A DNA stretch of 64,000 nt from Methanomassiliicoccaceae archaeon UBA370 (GCA_002505345.1 DAUY01000002.1:1-64000), one strand, 5' to 3'. Positions 42,686 through 51,471 are shown, counted from the stretch's first letter. Translations and numbers: made by a program. Notes: generated from the letters alone by a model not told the origin.

Positions 42686-43045
42686 ATGGCCACAAACGTC
42701 ATTTTAGACACGAACGCGCTTCTGATGCCCTTCGAGGTGAAACTCAACCTCGACCTGGCCGTACGGCAGGTACTCGGAGACGTCCATTTCATAGTCCCGG
42801 GGCCGATAATCGGCGAGCTCAAAAGGCTGGAGAACAAGTTCTCCGCCGTGGCGCTCGAACTCGCAAGGCGTTACGAGATAGTGCAGACGGAATCTTCCGG
42901 AGACGCTGCGGTGATCGAGCTGGCACAGCGCACCAAAGCTTATGTGCTGACCAACGACAAGGATCTCAGGAGAAAGCTGAGGAATGCCGGAGTGCCCGTC
43001 ATGTACCTTCGCTCCGGAACGCATCTGGTGATCGACGTCAGATGA
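42686..43045 (+). CDS. PIN-domain nuclease-like protein (FCF1/Utp24-related)
   Basis: 119-residue PIN domain. Acidic residues are in VILDTNALLMPFEVKLNLD (first Asp), PIIGELKRLENK (Glu) and VLTNDKDLRRKLRNAG (Asp pair), giving the metal site of the family. Proteins at this position beside aIF2-gamma in archaea resemble the eukaryotic rRNA-processing nuclease FCF1/Utp24, so an rRNA-processing role is more likely than a VapC toxin, and no antitoxin gene is adjacent. It begins 4 nt after aIF2-gamma and overlaps the convergent mmp8 stop. Confidence 0.86.
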   Translation: MATNVILDTNALLMPFEVKLNLDLAVRQVLGDVHFIVPGPIIGELKRLENKFSAVALELARRYEIVQTESSGDAAVIELAQRTKAYVLTNDKDLRRKLRNAGVPVMYLRSGTHLVIDVR

Positions 43046-43868
43046 GCGGGTAAGGGGGGTCTTCGGGCGGGTTTCCGGTCCAGGGCTCCCTTCCGATCTC
43101 CTTCAGCCTGAGGCTCACCAGTTCCTTGCCCTTCTCGCTCACGCCGTATATCGGCACCTTGTTCCCTGCAGTGACAACGTCCCTCGACTTAGCCTCCTGG
43201 CGTATGGTCGCGGATGCACATGCGGTGATCACATCGCAGTTATCGAAAAGCGTTACCGCGTCACTGTAGGATGTGCCGGTCGTGTGGACGGCCATTATAA
43301 CGGTGCTGTATCCGTAGGAGTCCCGCGCCTTCACGGCGTCGTCCGCTCCGCATACCGTTACGGCTACAGAACGGAAGCCCATGGAATATGCCTTTTCAAG
43401 ACCTGCGAGCATGTCTATCTCTGCCGTCTCCGGGTCCAGGACCATGTCCCTTCCCATGGCTTCGATCACCGTCTCGATCGGAGACGTCTCCACTATGGCG
43501 GATATGCGCCCGCACATCCCCTGTACTATCTCGGGGTCCGTGACCACGGCGGTTCCGCACCCGTCGGCAGCAATCACTGCGGCATCGATGGCGCCGTGCT
43601 TGAGCGCCGTGCCCAGTATCTCGGATATCCCGAAGGACAGGAAGTCCGGCATCCTTACTTTTCGTTCCTCGGAGAACAGGCCGAAGTCCTCCATACGGAA
43701 TTCTATGTTGTCGCGTACGGACCCGGCGTTCAACTCGTCGATGCCACGGTGCTTGCCGAACAGAGGACACTTTTTTATCTGAGGCTCTCCGACCTCGACT
43801 ATACTGCCGTTTTCGACAACCACTCTGGTCTTCCCGAGGCACTCGGTCACGTGTCTGGACATTTTCAT
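43038..43868 (-). CDS. Methanogenesis marker protein 8 (DUF2099)
   Basis: 276-residue protein of the DUF2099 family, found in nearly all methanogens and of unknown biochemical role. Diagnostic are VRMPDFLSFGISEI, the DGCGTAVVTDPEIVQGMCGRISAIVET-type Cys region, and CASATIRQEAKSRD. Several Cys residues (CPLFGKH, DGCGTA, MCGR, CASATI) could bind a metal or cluster. ATG at 43868 overlaps the cyclophilin stop, so it is second in a two-gene operon. It is the best single marker of the host as a methanogen. Confidence 0.88.
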   Translation of the reverse strand: MKMSRHVTECLGKTRVVVENGSIVEVGEPQIKKCPLFGKHRGIDELNAGSVRDNIEFRMEDFGLFSEERKVRMPDFLSFGISEILGTALKHGAIDAAVIAADGCGTAVVTDPEIVQGMCGRISAIVETSPIETVIEAMGRDMVLDPETAEIDMLAGLEKAYSMGFRSVAVTVCGADDAVKARDSYGYSTVIMAVHTTGTSYSDAVTLFDNCDVITACASATIRQEAKSRDVVTAGNKVPIYGVSEKGKELVSLRLKEIGREPWTGNPPEDPPYPLI

Positions 43869-44347
43869 CAGTCCGAAACAACTATCTTCTGTATGACGAC
43901 GTCCTTGACCGGGCGGTCGTTCCTTCCTGTCTTTACCTTGCTGATGGCGTCGACCACATCCATTCCCTTGACTACCTCTCCGAAGACAGGATGGGCGTAG
44001 GGGGTGGATTTGTTCTCCATGTCGAGATAGGTGTTATCGACCAGGTTTATGAAGAACTGGCTGCCGCCTGTGTTGGGGCGCCCGGTGTTGGCCATCGCTA
44101 TGGTACCCCGGACATTGGAGTGACCTTTGCCGAACTCATCCTTGATGGTGTATCCGGGGCCTCCGGTGCCGGTTCCTTGGGGGCAGCCGCCCTGGATCAT
44201 GAAGCCGTCTATGATTCTGTGGAAAACGATCCCGTCGTAGAATCCGTCCTTTGCGAGTTTGATGAAATTTCCTGTGGTTATCGGCATATCCGTGTACATT
44301 CTCAATATGATGTTGCCCATGCTTGTTTGCAACGTAACGTCGGTCAT
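43868..44347 (-). CDS. Peptidyl-prolyl cis-trans isomerase, cyclophilin type
   Basis: 159-residue cytoplasmic cyclophilin without a signal peptide. The catalytic core FHRIIDGFMIQGGCPQGTGTG holds the active-site Arg-Phe-Met-Gln set, followed by AMANTGRPNTGGSQFFINL and HPVFGEVVKGMDVVD. ATG at 44347 begins directly with the first beta strand; the longer frame upstream is antisense to the neighbouring gene. It overlaps mmp8 (ATGA) and is divergent from the DUF1638 gene. Confidence 0.95.
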   Translation of the reverse strand: MTDVTLQTSMGNIILRMYTDMPITTGNFIKLAKDGFYDGIVFHRIIDGFMIQGGCPQGTGTGGPGYTIKDEFGKGHSNVRGTIAMANTGRPNTGGSQFFINLVDNTYLDMENKSTPYAHPVFGEVVKGMDVVDAISKVKTGRNDRPVKDVVIQKIVVSD

Positions 44348-44441
44348 GGACGTTGATGTCCGACGTGCAATAAAAACTGTTGCCGTATCATCGATGGAAA
44401 AAGAACCAAGGATAAATACAGGTCGGAATGTATCAGAAAAC

Positions 44442-45248
44442 ATGACCAGCGGGGTGCTGACGGTTATAGGATGTCCTATACTCGAGGACGAGCTCGTATA
44501 CAGTCTCCGGAACGATACCGAGGATAAGGACATCTACCTGGTCGAGGCCGAGCCTTCGAAGAGCTTGAAGGCGAAGCTCGGCCGATATGGAATCACCTAT
44601 AACGAGATCGACGGCCTGGCATTCAACAACGGTCTCGAGAGATTCGATCCCTCGCGTTTCTCGATAGTCATCAAAATGTTAAATCTGGGTCTTCACGCCG
44701 AGCCCAAGGACCTCAGGGCGAAGATCGAGGAGGAGATCGCCGATGCGTCGGCTTCAAGCGGAGCGATCGCAGTCTATTACGGAATGTGCGGGAACTATGG
44801 GTGGGACATATCCGAATGGGCGAAGAAGAAAGGACTCTGTCCCGTGGTCGTCTTCAGGGACCAGGTCGGCAGGGTATGCGACGACTGCGTCGGCGTTGCC
44901 GTCGGAGGGCTCGACAAGTACCGCGAACTCATCAAAGCTCACACGGGCCAGATGCTGTTCACGCCCGCGGTGGCTACGAACTGGGAGGACTTCATGGCAT
45001 CCAACGAGATGTTCAAAGGCATGCCCGAGGGTGACAAGGACATGATGAAGTGGATCTTCGACCTGTGCGGATACGACACAGTGGTGAAGATAGACACGGG
45101 GCTGGGCGACAGAGCGGACATGGACCGCGCCACCGAAGACTTCGCCAAGACCTACGACTTCAAAATAATCGAAGGAGACAAGAAGTGGCCATGCACCTAT
45201 CCCGCGGAGAAGATATACAGCGACGCTAAGCGGATATTGGGATCTTGA
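44442..45248 (+). CDS. DUF1638 protein
   Basis: 268-residue protein of the DUF1638 family, common in methanogens near methyltransferase and corrinoid genes. Features are VIGCPILEDELVYSL at the N-terminus, the central AVYYGMCGNYGWD, VFRDQVGRVCDDCVGVAVGG with a Cys pair, and VKIDTGLGDRADMDRA. The function is not established; links to methylamine or corrinoid metabolism come from context in other genomes, not from this window. ATG at 44442 was chosen since the family's conserved start follows it. It converges with the acyltransferase locus. Confidence 0.82.
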   Translation: MTSGVLTVIGCPILEDELVYSLRNDTEDKDIYLVEAEPSKSLKAKLGRYGITYNEIDGLAFNNGLERFDPSRFSIVIKMLNLGLHAEPKDLRAKIEEEIADASASSGAIAVYYGMCGNYGWDISEWAKKKGLCPVVVFRDQVGRVCDDCVGVAVGGLDKYRELIKAHTGQMLFTPAVATNWEDFMASNEMFKGMPEGDKDMMKWIFDLCGYDTVVKIDTGLGDRADMDRATEDFAKTYDFKIIEGDKKWPCTYPAEKIYSDAKRILGS

Positions 45249-45267
45249 AAGGGAATACTGCGGCAGG

Positions 45268-46394
45268 TCATTTGTCTAAATGTCCGACAGGATCAGTCGG
45301 ATTGCGGGCTCCCTTTTTCTTGTTATCGAAGAAGATCTTGCTTAACCTATTGATCACAATTGCAATTATCAGGGACAATATCAAGCTGGATATGAAACAT
45401 AGGAGCATATCGGAGAACCATGTCGCGGAAACAAAGATCATCATCGCATGAATCAAATAGAATTCATACGAAATATTTCCAAATAGATTGGTCAAGGGAG
45501 CGATAGTGTCCATTCCTGCCAAAACGAGGAATATGGTCATTACAGGCATTACGGTGATAATGTTAGGTCCGAGTTGCAATGATGTTTCGAGGGAGTAATA
45601 GACTATGTTGCAGAGCAGCAAGGAAACGAGCCACTTGCCAACGCCGGTTTTTCTGCCGAGAAGAGACAATATAACCAAAAGTGAAACGAACAGGCACTGC
45701 AGATTTCCGTATATCAAACCGGAATACCAAGGCAATCTGAACATTTTCATGTAATAGGCAAATATAAGTGAGATCATCACCGATACGATTAAAATAGTAT
45801 GCGGTTTGATCGACTCAATCTTTTCTCTGAAATATGAAAGTATCAGCCCGGCCGGGAACATCATTCCGGACCCGTACCACATCCCTTGCTGCTGAGACAA
45901 TAATATCATCAGCAATGCCACCGCCGCGGAAACGGCAACGATGGCCCATCTGACGCTCAAATGCTTGAAGGCAAGGTAAAAGAACAGATAGAAAAAATCA
46001 GCTCGACGACAAACCAAGATACGGTCGTAGTCGTTCCGCCGGAGATGATATCGAACAAATAGGTATGTTCGCCCAGGATCGAATGGTTGTCGAACACTAT
46101 CCACTTGGCAATTAGTACGATAATCCCGGCGATCCATACAGGGACCAACAGTCTGGCTGTCTTTTTGCCGACGAATTCATCCAGGTAATTCTCTTTTCTT
46201 TTAAAGCTCTCGAGAAGCCCAAAGCCGGAAAGCATGAAAAACGCGCCAACAAAGGTATGTCCGATGTCTGGTTTTATCTCGGTGGGGAAAAAGTTGCAAA
46301 AGTGAAAAAGGAAAACACCCAAAATTAGCATGCCTCTGAGCCGGTTTGTTCTCTTGAACGAGAAAGCGCTCTCTGATTCCGGCATCGATGACAT
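45268..46394 (-). pseudogene. Acyltransferase 3-family membrane protein, frameshifted at an A6/T6 tract
   Basis: Two frames make one protein. The first (46394 to about 45957) gives RTNRLRGMLILGVFLFHFCN and MLSGFGLLESF, then SWFVVELIF, and ends early at TGA. The second continues in another frame as FYLFFYLAFKHLSVRWAIV through several TM segments to TGA at 45268. They meet at a run of six A on the plus strand (45992-45997); seven would restore one frame of about 375 residues with ten TM segments. The family O-acetylates surface glycans. This could be phase variation, a real inactivating indel or a sequencing error. The sequence is clearly AT-richer than its flanks. Confidence 0.75.
45992..45997. 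repeat. A6 homopolymer at the acyltransferase frameshift
   Basis: The plus-strand run g-aaaaaa-tca, T6 on the coding strand, is exactly where the two reading frames of the acyltransferase meet. One added base joins them. Confidence 0.7.
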
Positions 46395-46640
46395 ATTGTT
46401 CTTTAATCGACAATATGTCTACTATTTATCATTTATGAAAATAATTACCGACAGTCCGAAGTTAAAAAAATGAATCGGAATATGATGCCACCGGTCCCCT
46501 CAAATCACATTCTTTTGATGTTGAACAGGCTTTAGTTCAAACCAGACGGGAAGATTGAAGCAAATATTTTTTCCGGTGCTGAAAATGCCGCTCCGGAGTA
46601 TGATCTCGGCAGTCTCGGATACCCGTCCGACGGGCGCCGC
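46395..46640. other. Intergenic region, no gene seen
   Basis: 246 nt, AT-rich on the left. It should hold the acyltransferase promoter (minus-strand cataaatgataaatagta near 46418-46436) and the end of the DUF5714 transcript. No convincing ORF or RNA gene. Confidence 0.4.
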
Positions 46641-47237
46641 TCATCCTCTGTACGCGGGATTGAAAGGACAAGCTTCCTTCAGGCAGACGCTGTTCTTTTC
46701 CGACACGTAGCACTTGACAGTATCGGGAATATCCATCTCCACTCCCAGATGCTCCTTGAAGAATTCGGCCGCCACGGGTATCGCAAGATATGCATCCCTT
46801 TTGCAGCACCTCGGCCCTCCGAACCTGGCGATGTTCGCGAGACAGCGGGAGACCATGACCTGGTCCCTGCTCCAGACCTCTTTGGCAAGGGGCCCGTCGC
46901 CGGTGATGACGCTGAACGAGATCCCGCATCCGAGCGCCGCACCGCACGCCCCCCAGTGCCCGCACACCGCACCCGGTATTATCGAACCGCGCTCGTGGGC
47001 CTTCCTCATGGCGAGGGGGAGGTCGATATCTCCGCCGCTGTTCTTGTATGCAGTAAGGACGGCGAACGGAACAAGCGAGTGATGTACAGGGCCGTGGAAA
47101 GGAACGGCAGGGTCCTTCATGAGCGCCTTAAGGATTTTTATCGGATCCCTGGAGTCGGTGGAAAGGCAGTATTCCATCGCCCTCCCGATGGGGTCGGCGT
47201 TCTTCGTATCGGGACACTCATCGTCTATTTTGATCAT
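46641..47237 (-). CDS. DUF5714-type Cys-rich protein
   Basis: 198-residue soluble protein rich in Cys. It has PGAVCGHWGACGAALGCGIS near the middle, FGGPRCCKRDAYLAI, and a C-terminal CYV...CLKEACPFNPAYRG. The paired Cys suggest an Fe-S cluster or other metal centre. It resembles the DUF5714 family found in methanogens and anaerobes; function unknown. HGPVHHSLVPFAVLTAY is a further conserved-looking patch. ATG at 47237 (MIKIDDECPD) is preferred; an in-frame ATG at 47255 adds six residues. Confidence 0.72.
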   Translation of the reverse strand: MIKIDDECPDTKNADPIGRAMEYCLSTDSRDPIKILKALMKDPAVPFHGPVHHSLVPFAVLTAYKNSGGDIDLPLAMRKAHERGSIIPGAVCGHWGACGAALGCGISFSVITGDGPLAKEVWSRDQVMVSRCLANIARFGGPRCCKRDAYLAIPVAAEFFKEHLGVEMDIPDTVKCYVSEKNSVCLKEACPFNPAYRG

Positions 47238-47361
47238 GGATAGGAAACATGTCATGCGTTTATATAACAGTGTTTATACCGCGGTAACGAGGACGGCCCA
47301 GGTTTAAAAATGACATCTCTTTCTCGGATAAAGATAAATAAAAGTTCACATTGAGCGAGTT

Positions 47362-49023
47362 GTGAGCGAGATTAAAAACGGATTCAAACCCAACAGGCTG
47401 ACGCTGATCACGCTGCTTTGTTCTTCAATGATCGTTCTGATGGGGGCCGCCGCGGTCGCCCCCGCGCTTAAGCCGATGAGCGAGGCCTTCCCCGACGCCT
47501 CGATGGTCACAATATCGTTGCTGGTCACCCTGCCTGCGTTGGCAGTCGCGATAACCGGCATGGGGATCGGATACCTCGCCGACAGGTTCGGAAAGATGAA
47601 GGTGTTCGTCGCCTCGCTGGCGATATTCGCAGTCGCCGGTCTTTCAGGATTCTTCCTGAACACGCTTGAAACGATCCTCGCCGGCCGTTTCATACTAGGC
47701 ATCGGTATCGCAGGAATATCTACGGCTACTACCGCCCTCACGGCCGAGTATTACTCGGGCACAGAGAGGGTCAAGGTGATAAGCTACCAGTCCGCGGCGA
47801 TGGGCGTAGGCGTGCTTTTCCTGGAGACTTTAGGGGGATCGCTGGCCGATATGGGGTGGCATGAGCCCTTCCTGATCTATCTCATAGGCGTCCCTGTACT
47901 GCTGCTGGCTCTTTTCTCGGTCCGTGAACCGTCCAAGGCCTATCGCGGGGAGAGCGTGATGCCCCCCGTCGAGATACCCAAAAGGCGCCGCAAGGTGGCG
48001 CTCTGCTATTTGATGATCTTCGTGGCGTTGTTCCTGATGTTCATCCTTCCCACCAACCTTCCTTATCACATGACGGACCTTGGTTACAACCTGACCGTAT
48101 GTGGCCTGATGCTCGGAGTCCTGGGAGTCACTCAGGCCGCTTTCAGCCTCCTTTACGCCCGGTCCTCCAACAAGTTGAATGACAAGAACGCATACTTGTT
48201 CGCCCTTACGTTGATAGGTCTGGCATATTGCTTGCTGAACCTTTCCAGCATCCTGGCGATATTTGCCGCCATGGTCCTCGTGGGAACAGGTATGGGCCTC
48301 ATCACGATGACGGTCATAGGCAGTCTTTCATACTATTCACAGGCCGGCGGCTCGGGCAAGGTCATGGGCGGTTATTCTGTGGCCATGAACCTGGGTACTT
48401 TCTCATCCTCGATCGTGATCGCTCCGGTCATCGTCGCCGCAGGCACATACTTCCTCACTTTCATCTATATCGGAATACTTGTGCTGGCTATATGTGCGGC
48501 GTTCGCTGTTGCGGCGATGGTTTACGGAAGCAAGGCCAAGGAAGACAGGAAAAAGGCCATGGGGCAGAGGGGGCCCTCAATGTTCGAGTCGCTTTACGAC
48601 AGTATACTCATAGCCACCGACGGCAGCGAGACGGGAAACCTCGCCGTACGGAAGGGATTGGACATAGCCAGGATCAACATTTCCAAAGTGACGGCGATCT
48701 TTGTGTTCGATACGGAATACTATGTATCGGCGACCGGCAACGTCCCATCAGCGGAGGACATCAAGAGCCTCAGCAACAAGGTTTCGAAGGACGCCATGGA
48801 CTACGTCCTGAAGGAGGCTGCCGAAAGGGGGATCGAAGTGGTGCTGAAGATAGTGGTGGGGCACCCGGCGGAGGCGATAGTCGATGAGTCTGCAGAACAT
48901 AGCCTGGTGGTATGCGGGTCCGTTGGACGCACCAGCGTTTCAAGGGTGCTCATGGGAAGCGTGGCCGAGAAAGTAGCAAGGATGGCCGCCTGCCCGGTGC
49001 TCATCTGTCGCAAGATGCAATGA
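47362..49023 (+). CDS. MFS transporter fused to a C-terminal UspA domain
   Basis: 553-residue fusion. Residues 1-390 form a 12-TM major facilitator: the loop 2-3 motif GIGYLADRFGKMK and FILGIGIAGISTATTALTAEYY are typical. Residues ~405-553 form a cytoplasmic universal stress domain: YDSILIATDGSETGNLAV, then VCGSVGRTSVSRVLMGSVAEKV, which keeps the full GxxGx9GS ATP-binding motif and so probably binds ATP. The substrate is unknown. GTG start at 47362. The gene is monocistronic and followed by a T-rich tract. Confidence 0.88.
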   Translation: MSEIKNGFKPNRLTLITLLCSSMIVLMGAAAVAPALKPMSEAFPDASMVTISLLVTLPALAVAITGMGIGYLADRFGKMKVFVASLAIFAVAGLSGFFLNTLETILAGRFILGIGIAGISTATTALTAEYYSGTERVKVISYQSAAMGVGVLFLETLGGSLADMGWHEPFLIYLIGVPVLLLALFSVREPSKAYRGESVMPPVEIPKRRRKVALCYLMIFVALFLMFILPTNLPYHMTDLGYNLTVCGLMLGVLGVTQAAFSLLYARSSNKLNDKNAYLFALTLIGLAYCLLNLSSILAIFAAMVLVGTGMGLITMTVIGSLSYYSQAGGSGKVMGGYSVAMNLGTFSSSIVIAPVIVAAGTYFLTFIYIGILVLAICAAFAVAAMVYGSKAKEDRKKAMGQRGPSMFESLYDSILIATDGSETGNLAVRKGLDIARINISKVTAIFVFDTEYYVSATGNVPSAEDIKSLSNKVSKDAMDYVLKEAAERGIEVVLKIVVGHPAEAIVDESAEHSLVVCGSVGRTSVSRVLMGSVAEKVARMAACPVLICRKMQ

Positions 49024-49050
49024 CAACACCCGCAACTCCGAAAATCAAAC

Positions 49051-49066
49051 CTTTTTATTTTATTTA
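49051..49066 (+). terminator. T-rich terminator after the MFS-UspA gene
   Basis: CTTTTTATTTTATTTA lies 28 nt after the stop, between the transporter gene and the convergent tRNA gene. Such T-runs end transcription in archaea without needing a hairpin. Confidence 0.5.
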
Positions 49067-49216
49067 TATATTTTAATAAAAATAAAGAATCTTGTTCACG
49101 TCGATCGAATATACCTTTCCAAGGGATTTTTCTGAACACGAGGATACGAACGAGAAAACCCGGCGAAAAACGAATCGGACAGAACGCTTTCAGAGAAATC
49201 GAATGAAACGTATCAG

Positions 49217-49290
49217 CGGGCCTGAAGGGATTCGAACCCTTGGCCGTTCGATTAAGAGTCGAACGCTCTACCTAGCTGAGCTACAGGCCC
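49217..49290 (-). tRNA. tRNA-Lys (anticodon CTT)
   Basis: 74-nt cloverleaf on the minus strand. The acceptor GGGCCTG pairs with CAGGCCC; the D arm is GCTC-AGCTAGGTA-GAGC; the anticodon stem TTCGA/TCGAA encloses the loop CTCTTAA with anticodon CTT; the T loop is GGTTCGAATCC-like. The CCA end is not encoded, and there is no intron. Confidence 0.95.
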
Positions 49291-49410
49291 CTGCGAAACC
49301 TCTACAACCTGTTTTCATTAATAAACCTGTCTGTTTTCTTCCCCCAGATAACAGGCGAAACAGGACGGTTGTACAAATGAATATAACCGAATTCACCCAT
49401 AACAAGGAAG

Positions 49411-49887
49411 ATGACGCAGCTCAAAGTGAGGGATCTCATGACGACTCAGGTCGTCACGCTCAAACCGGGAGACACCGTCAAGCGTGCGACAATCAAGTTC
49501 GCAGTCGACAATATATCGGGCGCGCCTGTGGTGGATAACAGGAACCATCTCGTGGGTATACTCAGCGAGGATGATATCCTGAACCTCATAGTCAGGCGCC
49601 AGGAGAAGATGGGGGCGGGAGGAGGCAAGATGCTCTCCTATCCCATGGACTCGGAGATAGACAACGTGGCGCTGCAGGACGCGGCGGACGAGGTCTCAAA
49701 CACCAAGGTGGAGGACATAATGACCCGCAGCGTCCTCACCACCACACCGGACGCGGTAATAGTGGACGTCCTCAAAGCGATGCTGGAAAGGAAGATAAAC
49801 CGCGTCCCGGTCCTCGAGAAGGGCGTCCTGGTAGGGATAATCTCCAGAGGGGACATAGTTTTCCACATCTACAAAAGAAAGGTCTGA
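49411..49887 (+). CDS. CBS-domain pair protein
   Basis: 158-residue protein made of two CBS motifs: VRDLMTTQVVTLKPGDTVKRA...GAPVVDNRNHLVGILSEDD and VEDIMTRSVLTTTPDAVIVD...RVPVLEKGVLVGIISRGD. Such Bateman modules bind adenosine ligands and act as energy or ligand sensors. No catalytic partner domain is attached. ATG at 49411 follows AAGGAAG. It is 11 nt before the MBL-fold gene, probably one operon. Confidence 0.9.
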   Translation: MTQLKVRDLMTTQVVTLKPGDTVKRATIKFAVDNISGAPVVDNRNHLVGILSEDDILNLIVRRQEKMGAGGGKMLSYPMDSEIDNVALQDAADEVSNTKVEDIMTRSVLTTTPDAVIVDVLKAMLERKINRVPVLEKGVLVGIISRGDIVFHIYKRKV

Positions 49888-49898
49888 GGGCAAAAAGG

Positions 49899-50666
49899 AT
49901 GGGATTATTCGAAGCGCACGTTCTGGCCAGCGGCAGCGACGGTAACTGCACGGTGATAGAGTCGGACGGCGAGGCCATAATGATAGATGCGGGCATAAGC
50001 TGCCGCAGGATACTGGCACTCATGGACCAGGAGGGCATAGACCCCTCGTCGGTGAAGGCGATGCTCCTCACGCACGAGCACAGCGACCACGTGTCCGGGG
50101 CGGGGGCCACGGCGAGGAAACTGGACATACCTGTCTACTGCAACGTCCCCACCTTCGAGTCCTGCAGTCTGGGGCAGATCGACTACAGGCCGATATCTAC
50201 GGGAGCGGCCTTCGAACTATTCGGGATGAGCATAACCCCGTTGCCGACATCCCACAACGCGGCGGACCCGAACGCTTTCCTCACCGAGGTCGACGGCACC
50301 AGGATCCTGGTCGCCACCGACACCGGGAAACTCACCTACCAGGTGGAACACGCCCTGTCACTCGCCGATCTGGCGATAATCGAATCCAACTACGACAACC
50401 GCATGCTGACCGATGGTCCGTATCCCCTCAGCCTCAAGAGGCTGATCGGCAGCGACATAGGCCATCTTTCCAACGTCGCATGCGCCAACGCTATAATGCG
50501 CACCAGGCGGGAAGGGCGCAAGATCTTCCTTGCCCATCTCAGCAAGACGAACAACACGCCGGACACCGCACGCGACACCGTCGCGCGGATAATCGGCGAG
50601 AAACGCTTCAACATCGACTGCCTGGAGTTCCCTGGCGATACCAGGACGATCAGGGCGAGGGCCTGA
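49899..50666 (+). CDS. MBL-fold metallohydrolase (YycJ/WalJ-like)
   Basis: 255-residue metallo-beta-lactamase-fold protein. LASGSDGNCTVIESDGEAIMIDAG at the N-terminus and the zinc motif LTHEHSDHVSG (HxHxDH), then IPLPTSHNA-like and ATDTGKLTYQV, match the YycJ group of predicted exonucleases. A late HLSNVACA His and a FLAHLSKTNN His complete the metal site. It follows the CBS gene and converges with the GINS gene, overlapping it by 17 nt. Confidence 0.87.
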   Translation: MGLFEAHVLASGSDGNCTVIESDGEAIMIDAGISCRRILALMDQEGIDPSSVKAMLLTHEHSDHVSGAGATARKLDIPVYCNVPTFESCSLGQIDYRPISTGAAFELFGMSITPLPTSHNAADPNAFLTEVDGTRILVATDTGKLTYQVEHALSLADLAIIESNYDNRMLTDGPYPLSLKRLIGSDIGHLSNVACANAIMRTRREGRKIFLAHLSKTNNTPDTARDTVARIIGEKRFNIDCLEFPGDTRTIRARA

Positions 50667-51405
50667 CCAGCACGGCCCTGCTTCTGGAGATGAGCGCGTC
50701 AGACATGCTTTTCGGCATGGTGACAAGGTCTTCCCTCTTCAGGTCGTAGTCGCGGTCCGGTCCCGCGAACACGGGCAGGTCCTCGAGAATCCTTATGAGC
50801 ACGCGGTCCGGCTCCTCTCTCTCCTCTTCCTCCTGTACGGGTTCCCGAGGGGACGAGATGATCTCTTCCTCCTCCCCGTCGAAGAAGTCATCCGGCCTGT
50901 CGTCGAACACCGGGACGTCCTTCAGCGTCTGCGGCGGCTCCGGAGCCTTCGGAACGGGCGCCATCACTTCCTGGGGGGCGTCGATAGGCCTTATCTCGTA
51001 CTTCACCTGCCCCGTCATCCTGTCGATGGACGACATGTGGGCGTTGGAGGCGTCAAGTATGACGGCGTAATAGGTCTTCTCCTCCGGAGTCAGGACGTCC
51101 GTGACGCTCTGGGCGCCCGAGGCGGCCCTTAGGGCCATGGAACTTATCTTGAGCATCCTCAGGGAGACGATCTCCCTTGCCAGGCGGTTCGCCTTCTTGC
51201 GGCGCTGGTTAGCCCCCTCGCACATTATGGAATCGGGGTCCTTAGACAGGAAACGGTCGTATTCCGCCCTTAGCGAGACCAGGAGAGACGACATGGCGGG
51301 ATACAGGTCGCTCCTCACTTCGGAAAGGAGGTTTTTGGACTTTTCCTCCCTGTAGACCTCTGTGAGGTCCTCGAATTTCATCGGCTTGTAGGGTCCCGCC
51401 TGCAT
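50650..51405 (-). CDS. Archaeal GINS complex subunit (Gins15/51-like)
   Basis: 251-residue protein. The N-terminal ~135 residues are alpha-helical, as in the GINS A domain. A very acidic, proline-rich linker (residues about 150-205, including FFDGEEEEII) follows. The C-terminal ~45 residues RILEDLPVFAGPDRDYDLKREDLVTMP and then DALISRSRAVLV match the small beta B-domain of archaeal Gins51. It would join MCM and GAN/Cdc45 in the replicative helicase. ATG at 51405 lies about 27-31 nt from a TTAAATAAAATATC box, fitting a leaderless start; ATG at 51381 is the alternative. Confidence 0.78.
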   Translation of the reverse strand: MQAGPYKPMKFEDLTEVYREEKSKNLLSEVRSDLYPAMSSLLVSLRAEYDRFLSKDPDSIMCEGANQRRKKANRLAREIVSLRMLKISSMALRAASGAQSVTDVLTPEEKTYYAVILDASNAHMSSIDRMTGQVKYEIRPIDAPQEVMAPVPKAPEPPQTLKDVPVFDDRPDDFFDGEEEEIISSPREPVQEEEEREEPDRVLIRILEDLPVFAGPDRDYDLKREDLVTMPKSMSDALISRSRAVLVRPSP

Positions 51406-51471
51406 CGCGATGCGCTATGGGCTGTCGATATTTTATTTAATCGTTCCACCGAACGATGGGAAAAAGGGATA

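Noticed and set aside
41182..42837. 551-codon minus-strand open frame
   Set aside because: It is the antisense shadow of rps6e and aIF2-gamma, whose frames carry unmistakable motifs.
42686..43045. PIN protein as a VapC toxin
   Set aside because: No antitoxin gene is adjacent, and the position after aIF2-gamma is the conserved archaeal place for an FCF1/Utp24-like PIN protein.
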